A DNA stretch of 64,000 nt from Fen-1254 sp963769605 (GTDB lineage: Bacteria > Bacteroidota > Ignavibacteria > UBA10030). Location of the stretch: assembly GCA_963769605.1 (NCBI GenBank), contig CAVYML010000003.1, positions 372,001 through 436,000 of the forward strand, in the 5' to 3' direction. Below, in pieces: positions 1-7,361 of this stretch; position 1 is the first letter of the stretch, and the number at the start of each line of letters is the position of its first letter. A program made the position numbers and the translations under genes. The notes below the pieces were generated by a model that worked only from the letters and a program-made list of their open reading frames with translations, was not told where the DNA came from and did no database searches.

Positions 1-1040
1 TGATGGTGGCCAATGCAACGGGCTGCTCGTCGATCTACGGCGGCAATCTGCCGACAACTCCGTGGGCAAAAGATGTCAACGGCCGCGGGCCGGCATGGTC
101 GAATTCACTCTTCGAAGATAACGCAGAGTTCGGACTCGGCATGCGCCTGACAGTCGATAAGCTCAACGCAATGGCAAAAGAGTACGTCAAGGCGCTTGCC
201 GGCGATATCGGCGGCGATCTTGCAGCAGCTATACTCGATGCGGATCAAAAAGATGAAGCGGGAATTTTCGAACAACGCCGGCGTGTGAAAATACTGGGTG
301 AAAAACTTGCGTCGATCAAAAAGCCGGAAGCAAAACGGCTGACGAGCATCATGGAATATTTAGTCAAACGGAGCGTCTGGATCATGGGCGGCGACGGCTG
401 GGCGTATGATATCGGCTACGGCGGATTGGATCATGTGCTTGCTTCCGGCAAGAATGTGAACGTTCTCGTTCTCGATACGGAAGTATATTCCAATACCGGC
501 GGGCAGATGTCCAAGTCCACCAACCGCGCAGCGGTTGCAAAGTTTGCAGCCAGCGGCAAAACGACGGCCAAAAAAGATCTGGGTCTCATGGCAATGATGT
601 ATCATAACGTTTACGTCGCCCGTGTGGCAATGGGATTCAACGATATGCAAACCGTAAAAGCAATCATCGAAGCGGAAGCATACGACGGGCCGTCCCTTAT
701 CATTGCGTATTCGCATTGCATTGCGCACGGCATCGACATGACGCACGGCCTGAACAATCAAAAGGTCGCAGTTGAAACCGGTTATTTCCCGCTCTTCCGG
801 TATAATCCGTCTCTGACGGCGGAAGGAAAAAATGCCTTCAAGCTGGATTCCAAGGCTCCCAAGGGTTTCCTGTCCGAATTTACTTCCATGGAAACGCGGT
901 TCAATGTGCTGACCAAGACGCAGCCCGAACATGCAAAAGAACTGCTGAAACTTGCCGAAGAGGATGTTAAAGTCCGCTGGGCAATGTATGAACAGTTTGC
1001 ACATGAAACGGCGAGCGCTCCGGTTCCTGAAGTAAAATAA
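1..1040 (+). CDS. nifJ: Pyruvate:ferredoxin (flavodoxin) oxidoreductase, C-terminal part (5' truncated by window)
   Basis: This is the thiamine-diphosphate-binding end of the large single-chain NifJ enzyme, which oxidises pyruvate with CoA to acetyl-CoA and CO2 and passes electrons to ferredoxin or flavodoxin in the cytoplasm. Visible hallmarks are the ATGCSSIYGGNLPTTPW region, then GGDGWAYDIGYGGLDH and DTEVYSNTGGQ, the typical Mg/ThDP-binding segments. Only about the last 345 residues of a protein that is normally near 1,190 residues are present. The reading frame is open to base 1, so the start lies outside the window. A hairpin terminator follows at 1274-1313. The dihydroorotate-dehydrogenase-like gene downstream is a common neighbour of nifJ in this part of the bacterial tree (family knowledge). 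Confidence 0.95.
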   Translation, partial: MVANATGCSSIYGGNLPTTPWAKDVNGRGPAWSNSLFEDNAEFGLGMRLTVDKLNAMAKEYVKALAGDIGGDLAAAILDADQKDEAGIFEQRRRVKILGEKLASIKKPEAKRLTSIMEYLVKRSVWIMGGDGWAYDIGYGGLDHVLASGKNVNVLVLDTEVYSNTGGQMSKSTNRAAVAKFAASGKTTAKKDLGLMAMMYHNVYVARVAMGFNDMQTVKAIIEAEAYDGPSLIIAYSHCIAHGIDMTHGLNNQKVAVETGYFPLFRYNPSLTAEGKNAFKLDSKAPKGFLSEFTSMETRFNVLTKTQPEHAKELLKLAEEDVKVRWAMYEQFAHETASAPVPEVK

Positions 1041-1078
1041 TCGGTAATTAGTTAGCGTGGTGTTGAAATATCTAATTG

Positions 1079-1189
1079 TGAGGTTGTTTGATAAGTTCAT
1101 TTGACGGTAGGGCAGGCATTCTTGCCTGCCTGACCATGAGGACAAACAGGAATGTTTGTCCTACCGTGATTTTCTTTGGGACAACCTCA
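1079..1189. repeat. Nested palindromic dispersed repeat, copy P1
   Basis: Outer arms TGAGGTTGT and ACAACCTCA (1079-1087 and 1181-1189) enclose a second pair, ACGGTAGG and CCTACCGT (1104-1111 and 1160-1167). Inside are two further hairpins, GGCAGGCA/TGCCTGCC and GGACAAACA/TGTTTGTCC. A related copy lies in the opposite orientation at 2896-3013. It is non-coding and shows no transposase. Confidence 0.75.
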
Positions 1190-1273
1190 TAAATGGGGAT
1201 TGAAAAACCGGAGTAAAAGCAATTGTTTTAAAATATGATGAGCAATTACAATAAAGAGAAATAAAAGAACTAA

Positions 1274-1313
1274 TTCAGGCCGTCTTCTGTTCTAAAGATG
1301 GCCTGAAGTTTTC
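1274..1313 (+). terminator. Rho-independent terminator after nifJ
   Basis: TTCAGGCCGTCTT (1274-1286) pairs with AAGATGGCCTGAA (1295-1307), a 13-bp stem with one G-U pair, and is followed by GTTTTCT. It separates nifJ from the next gene. Confidence 0.7.
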
Positions 1314-1345
1314 TGTTGACATGAACATTTACAAATGAGGCATCT

Positions 1346-2344
1346 ATGAATCTTTCAACATCATACCTTGGTCTGAAATTAAAAAATCCGCTTGTCGCGT
1401 CGGCAAGTCCGTTGTCCAAGAGCGTCGATTCCATGCGGCGGCTTGAAGATGCAGGCGTATCTGCAATTGTTCTCTATTCGCTCTTTGAAGAACAGATTGA
1501 ACATGAAACGAACGAGATGGATCATTACAAAACATACGGAACGGAAAGCTTTGCAGAAGCGCTGTCGTATTTTCCCGATACGGGAGATTATCATCTGGGG
1601 CCGGAAGAATATGTGGAATTAATCGGCAAAGCGAAAAAGGCGCTGCAGATTCCGATCATTGCAAGTCTGAACGGCGTAACGGCCGGCGGCTGGACGAAAT
1701 ACGCAAAAAAAATGGCGGATGCCGGTGCATCGGCGCTGGAACTAAATATTTATACGATCGCTTCAGATCCGGCAGTATCGGGACAGGAAGCCGAAAATCA
1801 GTTTATCGAAGTTTTAAAAGAAGTGCGCGGTGCAGTCCGCATTCCCATTGCTGTTAAAATGCATCCGTTCTTCAGTTCCATACCGAACATGGCGCAGCGT
1901 CTGGTAAAAGAGGGGGCGCAGGGATTAGTGCTGTTCAATCGATTCTATCAGCCGGATATCGATCTTGACGAATTAGATGTGGCGCCGAATGTGGAGTTGA
2001 GCGATTCGTATGACAATCGATTGCCGATGCGCTGGATAGGTATTCTTTACGGTAAGCTCAAAGCAAGTTTAGCGGCAACGAGCGGCATTCACACGGCAGC
2101 AGACGTCATTAAATTATTGATGGTTGGCGCAGACGTTACGATGATGTGTTCGGCGTTATTGAAGCACAGTCCGGAGCATGCGGCTTCCGTGCTAAAAGAA
2201 GCGGAACAATGGTTAGTCGAGCATGAATATGAATCCGTCGAACAATTAAAGGGCAGTTTAAGTCACAAATCGACAGCCGATCCGTCTGCGTATGAACGAG
2301 CCAATTATATGAAGGCGCTTAATCGGTATAAAATTCTCGCCTGA
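1346..2344 (+). CDS. Dihydroorotate dehydrogenase-like flavoprotein
   Basis: A 332-residue FMN-dependent TIM-barrel protein of the PyrD/PreA class. The N-terminus NLSTSYLGLKLKNPLVASAS is the usual first strand of that barrel, and VKMHPFFSS and SGIHTAADVIK are the later phosphate/FMN-binding loops. It belongs to the dihydroorotate dehydrogenase-like group that travels with pyruvate:ferredoxin oxidoreductase genes and is not a demonstrated pyrimidine enzyme. The true electron partner is unknown, and the neighbour suggests a ferredoxin-linked redox role. The ATG at 1346 sits shortly after a terminator and a TTGACA (1316-1321), so it probably has its own promoter. Confidence 0.85.
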   Translation: MNLSTSYLGLKLKNPLVASASPLSKSVDSMRRLEDAGVSAIVLYSLFEEQIEHETNEMDHYKTYGTESFAEALSYFPDTGDYHLGPEEYVELIGKAKKALQIPIIASLNGVTAGGWTKYAKKMADAGASALELNIYTIASDPAVSGQEAENQFIEVLKEVRGAVRIPIAVKMHPFFSSIPNMAQRLVKEGAQGLVLFNRFYQPDIDLDELDVAPNVELSDSYDNRLPMRWIGILYGKLKASLAATSGIHTAADVIKLLMVGADVTMMCSALLKHSPEHAASVLKEAEQWLVEHEYESVEQLKGSLSHKSTADPSAYERANYMKALNRYKILA

Positions 2345-2426
2345 GATTTTTCCGGCGGGATGTTTTTTCTGCTGCAATGAAAGGAACTCGAACAACGTGT
2401 CTCCTGTTGTATAGGTAGAGAATACG

Positions 2427-2828
2427 ATGAAAAAGCAGGTTCGTAAACAGGTTCGGAAGCGGATTATCAGGAAGACCCAAAAGTCGCTGTTAGTCAACGC
2501 TCTTAGCGAAGATCTGGAAAAAATGTCCAAATCGGCATGGGTGCGTTCTATGAAAGACGCAAAAGATCTTGTTTGTCCGTACTGCAATCAGCCCGTAAAG
2601 CCCTGCGAATCCCATTCTGCTGCAACGTGCGAGCACATGATTTTCACAGGCACCGTTGGAAAAGTACTGGAAGATGCACTGAAGCATCCGGAAACATCTC
2701 GAATCGGTATTTGCACAATTTGCGGAGGCGAAATCTCTCGTTCGTATTTGAAAAAAAATCCTATTGCCGAAGTATGCCCTCAATGTGTCCGGAAAACAAA
2801 AAAAGTTCAGGTCGGCAAAGTCGCTTAA
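2427..2828 (+). CDS. Small DksA/TraR-like zinc-finger protein
   Basis: 133 residues. A very basic N-terminus (MKKQVRKQVRKRIIRK) is followed by a CPYCNQP knuckle near residue 50 and then GICTICGGEIS...VCPQC at residues 98-122. The second part has the spacing of a DksA/TraR-type zinc finger (CxxC-17-CxxC). Such proteins act on RNA polymerase or as small regulators. The coiled-coil half of true DksA is not evident, so function is uncertain. The first Cys cluster (CPYC...CESH...CEH) may hold a second metal. Confidence 0.6.
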   Translation: MKKQVRKQVRKRIIRKTQKSLLVNALSEDLEKMSKSAWVRSMKDAKDLVCPYCNQPVKPCESHSAATCEHMIFTGTVGKVLEDALKHPETSRIGICTICGGEISRSYLKKNPIAEVCPQCVRKTKKVQVGKVA

Positions 2829-2895
2829 TTTTGCCCGGCATGCAGCACAGATATGCAGCTTGTCATTGATATCCAAAATTCCCTTTCAAAATGAG

Positions 2896-3013
2896 TTTGA
2901 GGTTGCCCAAAAAGAAGGAATTACGGTAGGACAAACATTCCTGTTTGTCATCATGGACAGTCAGTCAGGCAGGCAAGAATGCCTACCCTACCCTCAAATG
3001 AACTTTTTGGGCA
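2896..3013. repeat. Nested palindromic dispersed repeat, copy P2 (inverted relative to P1)
   Basis: ACGGTAGGACAAACA (2923-2937) and the GGCAGGCAAGAATGCC segment near 2978 correspond to P1 read on the other strand. Outer arms GCCCAAAAAG (2904-2913) and CTTTTTGGGC (3004-3013) also pair. P1 and P2 therefore flank the flavoprotein and zinc-finger genes as inverted copies. Confidence 0.7.
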
Positions 3014-3059
3014 GCGTCATGAAAGGGGATTAATAAATTGGCGCATATTATTCCCAAAT

Positions 3060-4463
3060 ATGCTGAGTAATAATCTTATGCAGCATGAAGAAAACGATCT
3101 CCTTTCCATTCTAAAACAATTCGACCGGCCCGGTCCGCGTTATACCAGCTATCCCACTGCACCGATTTTCTCTCCGGCTTACGGCGCGTCTGAATATTCT
3201 TCCGATATCGAACGCAGCAATCACACTTCCGAAAGTCCCATTTCGCTCTATCTTCATATTCCTTTTTGCGATACGCTTTGTTATTTTTGCGGCTGCACGA
3301 CTATCATTACAAAAAACAGGCAGAAAATTACGGAGTACATTGCCGCGATTAAAAAAGAAATCGATCACACAGCTTCGATTCTCGATCCCGTCCGCAAAGT
3401 CGTTCAGATGGCATGGGGAGGCGGAACGCCGTCGTATCTCCTGCCGGACGAGATTTATGATCTTTCGCGCTATATCAGAGAAAAATTTTCATTTGCGACG
3501 GATGCGGAAATCAGTGTCGAACTCGATCCGCGCGAACTGGCATTTGAACATCTGCAGGCATTCGTATCCGGCGGCGCGAACCGTTTCAGTCTGGGAGTGC
3601 AGGACTTCGATGAGAATGTACAGAAGGCGGTCAATCGCATTCAACCGGAAGAACTGACAAAAAGAGTTATTGCCTGGTCCCGCGAGTTGGGAATTAAAAG
3701 CATCAATGTAGATCTTATCTACGGCCTGCCGCTGCAAACGCCGGAGACCTTCAAACGGACATTAGACAAAATTGTGGACATCTCTCCGGAGCGGATTGCG
3801 GTTTTCAATTTTGCGTATGTCCCGTGGATGAAAGCGCATCAAAAATTGATTCATACGGATCAGCTTCCATCGGCGGACGACAAACTGCACTTGCTGAAAT
3901 TGACCATCGATACGCTCTGCGAGGCCGGCTATGTGTATGTAGGAATGGATCACTTTGCAAAACCCACCGACGAGCTGGCGCTGGAACAGAAACGGAAAAA
4001 ACTCCACAGGAATTTTCAGGGATACTCCATAAAAGCGGGAGCAGATTTATTCGGTTTCGGCATGTCGGCAATATCGCATTTCGGGAATGTGTATGCGCAG
4101 AACACGAAAGATCTGCCGGCTTATTACGAAGCGGTGAATGCGGGAAGATTTGCGACGGTACTCGGATACAGGATGTCGCAGGACGACGAGATCCGCAAAT
4201 ATGCCATTATGAGGCTCATGTGCGATTTAGAGTTAGACAAACAAGATGTAGAGGATCGATTCGGTATCCGGTTCGATAAATATTTTGCCGATGAACTCGA
4301 GAAGCTTCAGGAATTTCTGCCGCTTGGTCTGATATCGATGGAAGACGGACGGATTGTCATAGAGGATAATGGACGGTTTGTCATCCGCAATATAGCCATG
4401 TGCTTCGACGCGTATCTGGATAAACTAAGAAAAGATAAACCGATATTTTCAAGAACGGTTTAA
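3060..4463 (+). CDS. hemN: Oxygen-independent coproporphyrinogen III oxidase (radical SAM)
   Basis: Catalyses anaerobic oxidative decarboxylation of coproporphyrinogen III to protoporphyrinogen IX in haem synthesis. The radical-SAM cysteines appear in HIPFCDTLCYFCGC (CxxxCxxC followed by GC, the true HemN pattern rather than the HemW variant). RYTSYPTAP at the start and WGGGTPSYL after the iron-sulphur loop are also classic. The frame is open further upstream to 2979, but that part lies in repeat P2 and looks non-coding. ATG at 3060 or 3078 fits the family start, and neither has a strong ribosome binding site. At about 468 residues the length is normal. Confidence 0.92.
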   Translation: MLSNNLMQHEENDLLSILKQFDRPGPRYTSYPTAPIFSPAYGASEYSSDIERSNHTSESPISLYLHIPFCDTLCYFCGCTTIITKNRQKITEYIAAIKKEIDHTASILDPVRKVVQMAWGGGTPSYLLPDEIYDLSRYIREKFSFATDAEISVELDPRELAFEHLQAFVSGGANRFSLGVQDFDENVQKAVNRIQPEELTKRVIAWSRELGIKSINVDLIYGLPLQTPETFKRTLDKIVDISPERIAVFNFAYVPWMKAHQKLIHTDQLPSADDKLHLLKLTIDTLCEAGYVYVGMDHFAKPTDELALEQKRKKLHRNFQGYSIKAGADLFGFGMSAISHFGNVYAQNTKDLPAYYEAVNAGRFATVLGYRMSQDDEIRKYAIMRLMCDLELDKQDVEDRFGIRFDKYFADELEKLQEFLPLGLISMEDGRIVIEDNGRFVIRNIAMCFDAYLDKLRKDKPIFSRTV

Positions 4464-4669
4464 ATCCTATATGTGCTACCGTGCTGCGGTTAAGAAGTTA
4501 ATTGGTTATTTGGTTGCTTAGTTCAACAGATACTTCGTTCTTACTTCTGGCTTCTATCTCCTGTCTCCTGTATTTGATTGACAATTCTCACCATTAACAA
4601 TCTCAAAAAATCTGGTTTTGCAATTTGGTTCGGAAATTCATATCATAGTCTTAAAGAAAGGATCATTAT

Positions 4670-4903
4670 ATGGATACGTTGCTTGAAAGAATCACTATTG
4701 ATGAAAATATTTGCAATGGAAAACCGACCATCAGAGGGAAGAGAATTACAGTACAAACCGTACTTGAGTTTTTAGGCTCTGGAGAAAGCTCTGAAGAAAT
4801 ACTCAAACAATATCCTTCACTTGAGGCTCTTGATATCAAAGCATGCTTGGTTTTTGCCTCTGAATTGATGAACAGAAACTATAGTATAAAATCAGTCGCC
4901 TGA
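4670..4903 (+). CDS. DUF433 family antitoxin
   Basis: A 77-residue protein with the DUF433 signature: ITIDENICNGKPTIRGKRITV near residues 8-28, then an EEILKQYPSLEALDIKACL helix. DUF433 proteins are winged-helix-like and are usually the antitoxin partner of a DUF5615 PIN-like toxin. The stop codon overlaps the start of the next gene by one base (TGATG), so the two are translationally coupled. Confidence 0.85.
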   Translation: MDTLLERITIDENICNGKPTIRGKRITVQTVLEFLGSGESSEEILKQYPSLEALDIKACLVFASELMNRNYSIKSVA

Positions 4904-5244
4904 TGCCGAACTATCTGATTGATGCAAATTTGCCATACTATTTCAGCTTGTGGAAAGATGATCAATATCTTCATCTTCGGGATATCGATGATACTATGTC
5001 CGACAGAAATGTATGGGAATACGCAAAGCGGCAGCATCTGACAATTATTACAAAGGATGCCGATTTCTCCTCGAGGATTATTCTGAATCAACCGCCGCCA
5101 AGAGTTATCCATTTAAGGATAGGAAATATGAAATTGGCAGAGCTTTTTCACTTTCTCTCGGTCCGCTGGACTGAGATCCTTACCATGAGCGAGACTCACA
5201 AATTGGTGAATGTATATATCGATCGGATTGAAGGAATTCAATAA
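4903..5244 (+). CDS. DUF5615 PIN-like toxin
   Basis: 113 residues with the PIN-like acidic pattern: LIDANLP (first Asp), then ITKDADF (second acidic pair), then the C-terminal helix. By family this is a predicted RNase toxin controlled by the preceding DUF433 protein. The pair lies immediately outside the integron, behind the integrase gene. Toxin-antitoxin function is inferred from the pairing only. Confidence 0.85.
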   Translation: MPNYLIDANLPYYFSLWKDDQYLHLRDIDDTMSDRNVWEYAKRQHLTIITKDADFSSRIILNQPPPRVIHLRIGNMKLAELFHFLSVRWTEILTMSETHKLVNVYIDRIEGIQ

Positions 5245-5330
5245 TCCCTCACATCGTAAAGTAACGCCTTCGCTATCAAATAATTTTTGATATTATTGAT
5301 CATTGGAATCATTCCATTTGTATTCCTCTG

Positions 5331-5459
5331 TAGCCGCAACGGGTCGTCGCGGGCAGTGTCCGACATCATTGTAGCCGCGACAAGCTTGTCCCGGAAACAT
5401 CGAAGAAGTTTTCGGGATGGTCGCGGAGAAGTCACCGACACCACCGGTGTCGGCTACAA
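5331..5459. repeat. Palindromic dispersed repeat, GTAGCC...GGCTAC family, copy P3
   Basis: Begins TGTAGCCGC and ends GTCGGCTACA, with internal arms such as GCCGCGACAAGCTTGTCCCGG and CCGACACCACCGGTGTCGG. A shorter member is at 28379-28470. It shows no coding capacity and lies between the toxin gene and the integrase remnant. Confidence 0.65.
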
Positions 5460-5566
5460 TTGACAATTCGCGATTGGCGATTTCTTCAGTCCTCCGGCTG
5501 CTGTTTACAATTCACAATTGACAATTGGCGATTCGCAATTCGCGATTCATCATTCACAATTTACCA
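5459..5566. repeat. Degenerate short-period repeat tract
   Basis: Alternating units of the type ACAATTCGCGATT, GGCGATT and ACAATTGACAATT run up to the end of the integrase gene. The same unit style recurs in many gaps to the right of 30 kb. Confidence 0.6.
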
Positions 5567-6305
5567 TTATGTATCCAGCGGGCTTCGGATAGTCAAACCT
5601 CTTTTATTGAGAACGTGTGTATAGATCATAGTTGTTCTGACGTCAGAGTGGCCGAGTAATTCCTGCACTGTGCGAATATCATGTCCGTCTTCTAATAAAT
5701 GTGTTGCGAATGAATGACGAAATGAATGACAGCTTCCACTCTTTTGCATGCCGGATTTTCGGACTGCGTCTTTCATTGCACGCTGGATTGCTGTCATGTG
5801 CAGATGGAAACGGATCAAAGCGCCTGTGCGAGTGTCCATAGAACGCTGCGATGACGGGAAAAGATATTGCCAGCCAAGTTCACGCGAAGCGTTTCTAAAT
5901 TTTATTTGCAGCGCATCGGGTAAATAAGTCTCACCATAGCCATCGTGGATATCTTGTCGATGAAGCAAAGTTACGCGTTCAATTTGTAATTGAAGATCAT
6001 GAATGAGTGCTTTTGGCAGTGGTACATATCGATCTTTATCCCCTTTTCCTTGCCGCACAATAATAGTTCCGCTCTCAAAATCAATATCTTTGATGCGCAG
6101 CTGCAATCCTTCCAGAAGGCGAAGGCCGGAACCGTATAGAAGTCTTGCAACTAATTTTGGAATACCATCAAGATTCTCGAAGATGGATTGCAGCTCTTTT
6201 CGGGAGAATACGGTAGGCAGTCGGTTGGTGCGATGTGCTCGAACAATCTCGCCGATCTCAGCGAGCGGCTTATTGAGGACATCTTTGTAGAGAAAAATTA
6301 ATGCA

Positions 6306-6602
6306 TTTACCCCGTGAGATAGGTTTTTAGCCGATTCTTAATGTATCGTTTTCCCCAAGCAGTTTTAAGGTATTTTTCCCGTTTTGTAGCGTCTGTACGG
6401 TTTAAACATCCTTCCCAATATATGAGTTCAAATGGAATGCGGGATTTGGTGGAATGTACTAATCCAGCGTTGTGTGCTTGTAATCGATTAATGAGATTAC
6501 TTGAGAATCCGACATAAAGATTCCCATCTTTCAACGAACGAAGTACATAAGTATAATAGTATGCCATAGTCACTCAAAATATATTTTATCTCACGGGGTA
6601 AA
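6306..6602 (-). mobile_element. Minimal GIY-YIG element with 16-bp terminal inverted repeats
   Basis: TTTACCCCGTGAGATA (6306-6321) and TATCTCACGGGGTAAA (6587-6602) are perfect inverted repeats. They bracket a single gene and interrupt the integrase exactly between codons for STQNQA and NALIFLY. The left repeat supplies the final codons and stop of the GIY-YIG gene. No clear target duplication is seen. I interpret it as a mobile unit moved by, or together with, its own nuclease. Confidence 0.7.
6307..6573 (-). CDS. GIY-YIG nuclease family protein (URI/UvrC-like domain)
   Basis: 88 residues forming one GIY-YIG domain. YYTYVLRSLKDGNLYVG is the two-part GIY-YIG motif (here YTY/YVG), followed by the conserved Arg in NRLQAHNAG and by FELIYWEGC. 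The C-terminal helix KREKYLKTAWGKRYIKNRLK is typical of the small stand-alone family often labelled excinuclease C-like. The catalytic Glu expected on that helix is probably the E of KREKYLK. The stop codon is within the flanking inverted repeat. No DNA-binding domain is attached, which is unlike phage homing enzymes. Confidence 0.85.
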   Translation of the reverse strand: MTMAYYYTYVLRSLKDGNLYVGFSSNLINRLQAHNAGLVHSTKSRIPFELIYWEGCLNRTDATKREKYLKTAWGKRYIKNRLKTYLTG

Positions 6603-6876
6603 ATGCTTGATTTTGAGTCGAAGAAGAAACATATTTGTCTTGGGCGAGATGGGTAAGGTACTTTCTCACATCAGGTTCGCCCAAGTTGAGCGGATGGGTT
6701 TTGTTGTGGAACAAAATGTACTGCTTTATCCATTGGGTATATGATTCTTCTGTGCGATCGCTGTAATGTTTGAGACGCAAAATCTCGTGCACAGAGTCAA
6801 GTAGTTTTTGCCCCATGATAAATCCCTCCGAAAGTTCAATATCAATATACAAATACTTTTTTTAGATTTCTATATA

Positions 6877-6912
6877 TCGTGAGAATACTCACGAATTATA
6901 GACAATGTCTAT
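6877..6912. promoter_or_regulatory. Two adjacent perfect palindromes between intI and attI
   Basis: TCGTGAG-AATA-CTCACGA (6877-6894) and ATAGACA-A-TGTCTAT (6898-6912) lie in the 100-base gap between the integrase start and the recombination point at 6923. They could be operators for integrase expression or integrase-binding arms of attI. The sequence does not decide. Confidence 0.5.
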
Positions 6913-6922
6913 GTAGTATATA

Positions 6923-6930
6923 GTTAGGGC
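6923..6930 (+). other. attI-like recombination point / start of first cassette
   Basis: GTTAGGGC fits the GTTRRRY core at which integron integrases cut after the G. The following GCGCAATTT is complementary to the end of the same cassette (AATTGCGCCCTAAC at 7335-7348), as expected for an inserted cassette. Confidence 0.7.
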
Positions 6931-6954
6931 GCAATTTAATTATAGAGGAGTAAC

Positions 6955-7326
6955 ATGTCAGGCCACAAGAACATACTTGTCATCGCGATAATAGGTTTAA
7001 TGCTTATAACTTCTTTCTTGCCTGACGCGAAGAATGCCTTTACTTCGGGTGGGTTCTTTTTTATAGGTATACCGCTTTTAATCGACATTTCTATTGTAAT
7101 CGTGATATTCTTTAAATTTGAATGGCTTGTTCATGTTATTATTATTTGGTCAGTTTGGCAAATAATTGTATTGATGCTACTTCTATTCGGTATCTTGTTT
7201 GTAATGATAGCAAGTGAATCCAGCAAATTCCCAATGAGTTGGGTAGTGCTCCAAGTAATATTTGGCGTAATAAAAATTGCTGGCATAGCATATTTCATTT
7301 TCGTTCTTAAGGACATTAAGGCTTAA
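6955..7326 (+). CDS. Small integral membrane protein, first integron cassette
   Basis: 123 residues with about four hydrophobic helices (roughly residues 7-23, 33-52, 54-82 and 92-118) and few charges. No family is recognised. A GAGGAG ribosome binding site lies 6 bases before the ATG. It occupies a cassette of about 425 bp and is the only gene between the attI-like site and the first attC, so it would be the cassette most exposed to an integron promoter. Membrane proteins of unknown function are common as cassette cargo. Confidence 0.75.
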   Translation: MSGHKNILVIAIIGLMLITSFLPDAKNAFTSGGFFFIGIPLLIDISIVIVIFFKFEWLVHVIIIWSVWQIIVLMLLLFGILFVMIASESSKFPMSWVVLQVIFGVIKIAGIAYFIFVLKDIKA

Positions 7327-7334
7327 AATAAGCC

Positions 7335-7361
7335 AATTGCGCCCTAACCAGTCGCTCAAGC
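7335..7361 (+). other. attC left half (R'' and L'') of cassette 1, interrupted by IS-A
   Basis: ATTGCGCCCTAACCAG then CGCTCAAGC. CCCTAAC is the R'' box. CGCTCA should pair with TGAGCG, which is found at 8564-8569 on the far side of IS-A copy 1. The site is therefore split by that element. Confidence 0.65.

Larger units (their letters stand above)
5567..6816 (-). pseudogene. intI: Integron integrase, split by a GIY-YIG element
   Basis: A tyrosine recombinase whose two halves are separated by an insertion. The N-terminal piece (6816 down to about 6603) starts MGQKLLDSVHEILRLKHYS behind a strong GGAGGG site and ends STQNQA. The C-terminal piece resumes as NALIFLYKDVLN at about 6307 and runs to 5567. 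It keeps the catalytic residues (GSGLRLLE, HSFRHSFATHLL, LLGHSD, IYTHV). It also carries the extra patch YLPDALQIKFRNASRELGW, which is diagnostic of integron integrases. The insert is about 293 bp and shifts the frame, so the protein is broken unless the insert is removed. Divergent orientation from the attI-like site and cassettes at 6923 onward is the standard integron layout. Confidence 0.88.

Noticed and set aside
360..1145. Long minus-strand frame under nifJ, and similar long antisense frames under maeB, hisA, hisD and etfA
   Set aside because: They mirror strong coding genes on the other strand and show no domain features; such shadows are expected in moderately GC-rich codon usage.
2979..3059. 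Upstream extension of hemN
   Set aside because: The extension is translated repeat P2 and is not part of the HemN family.
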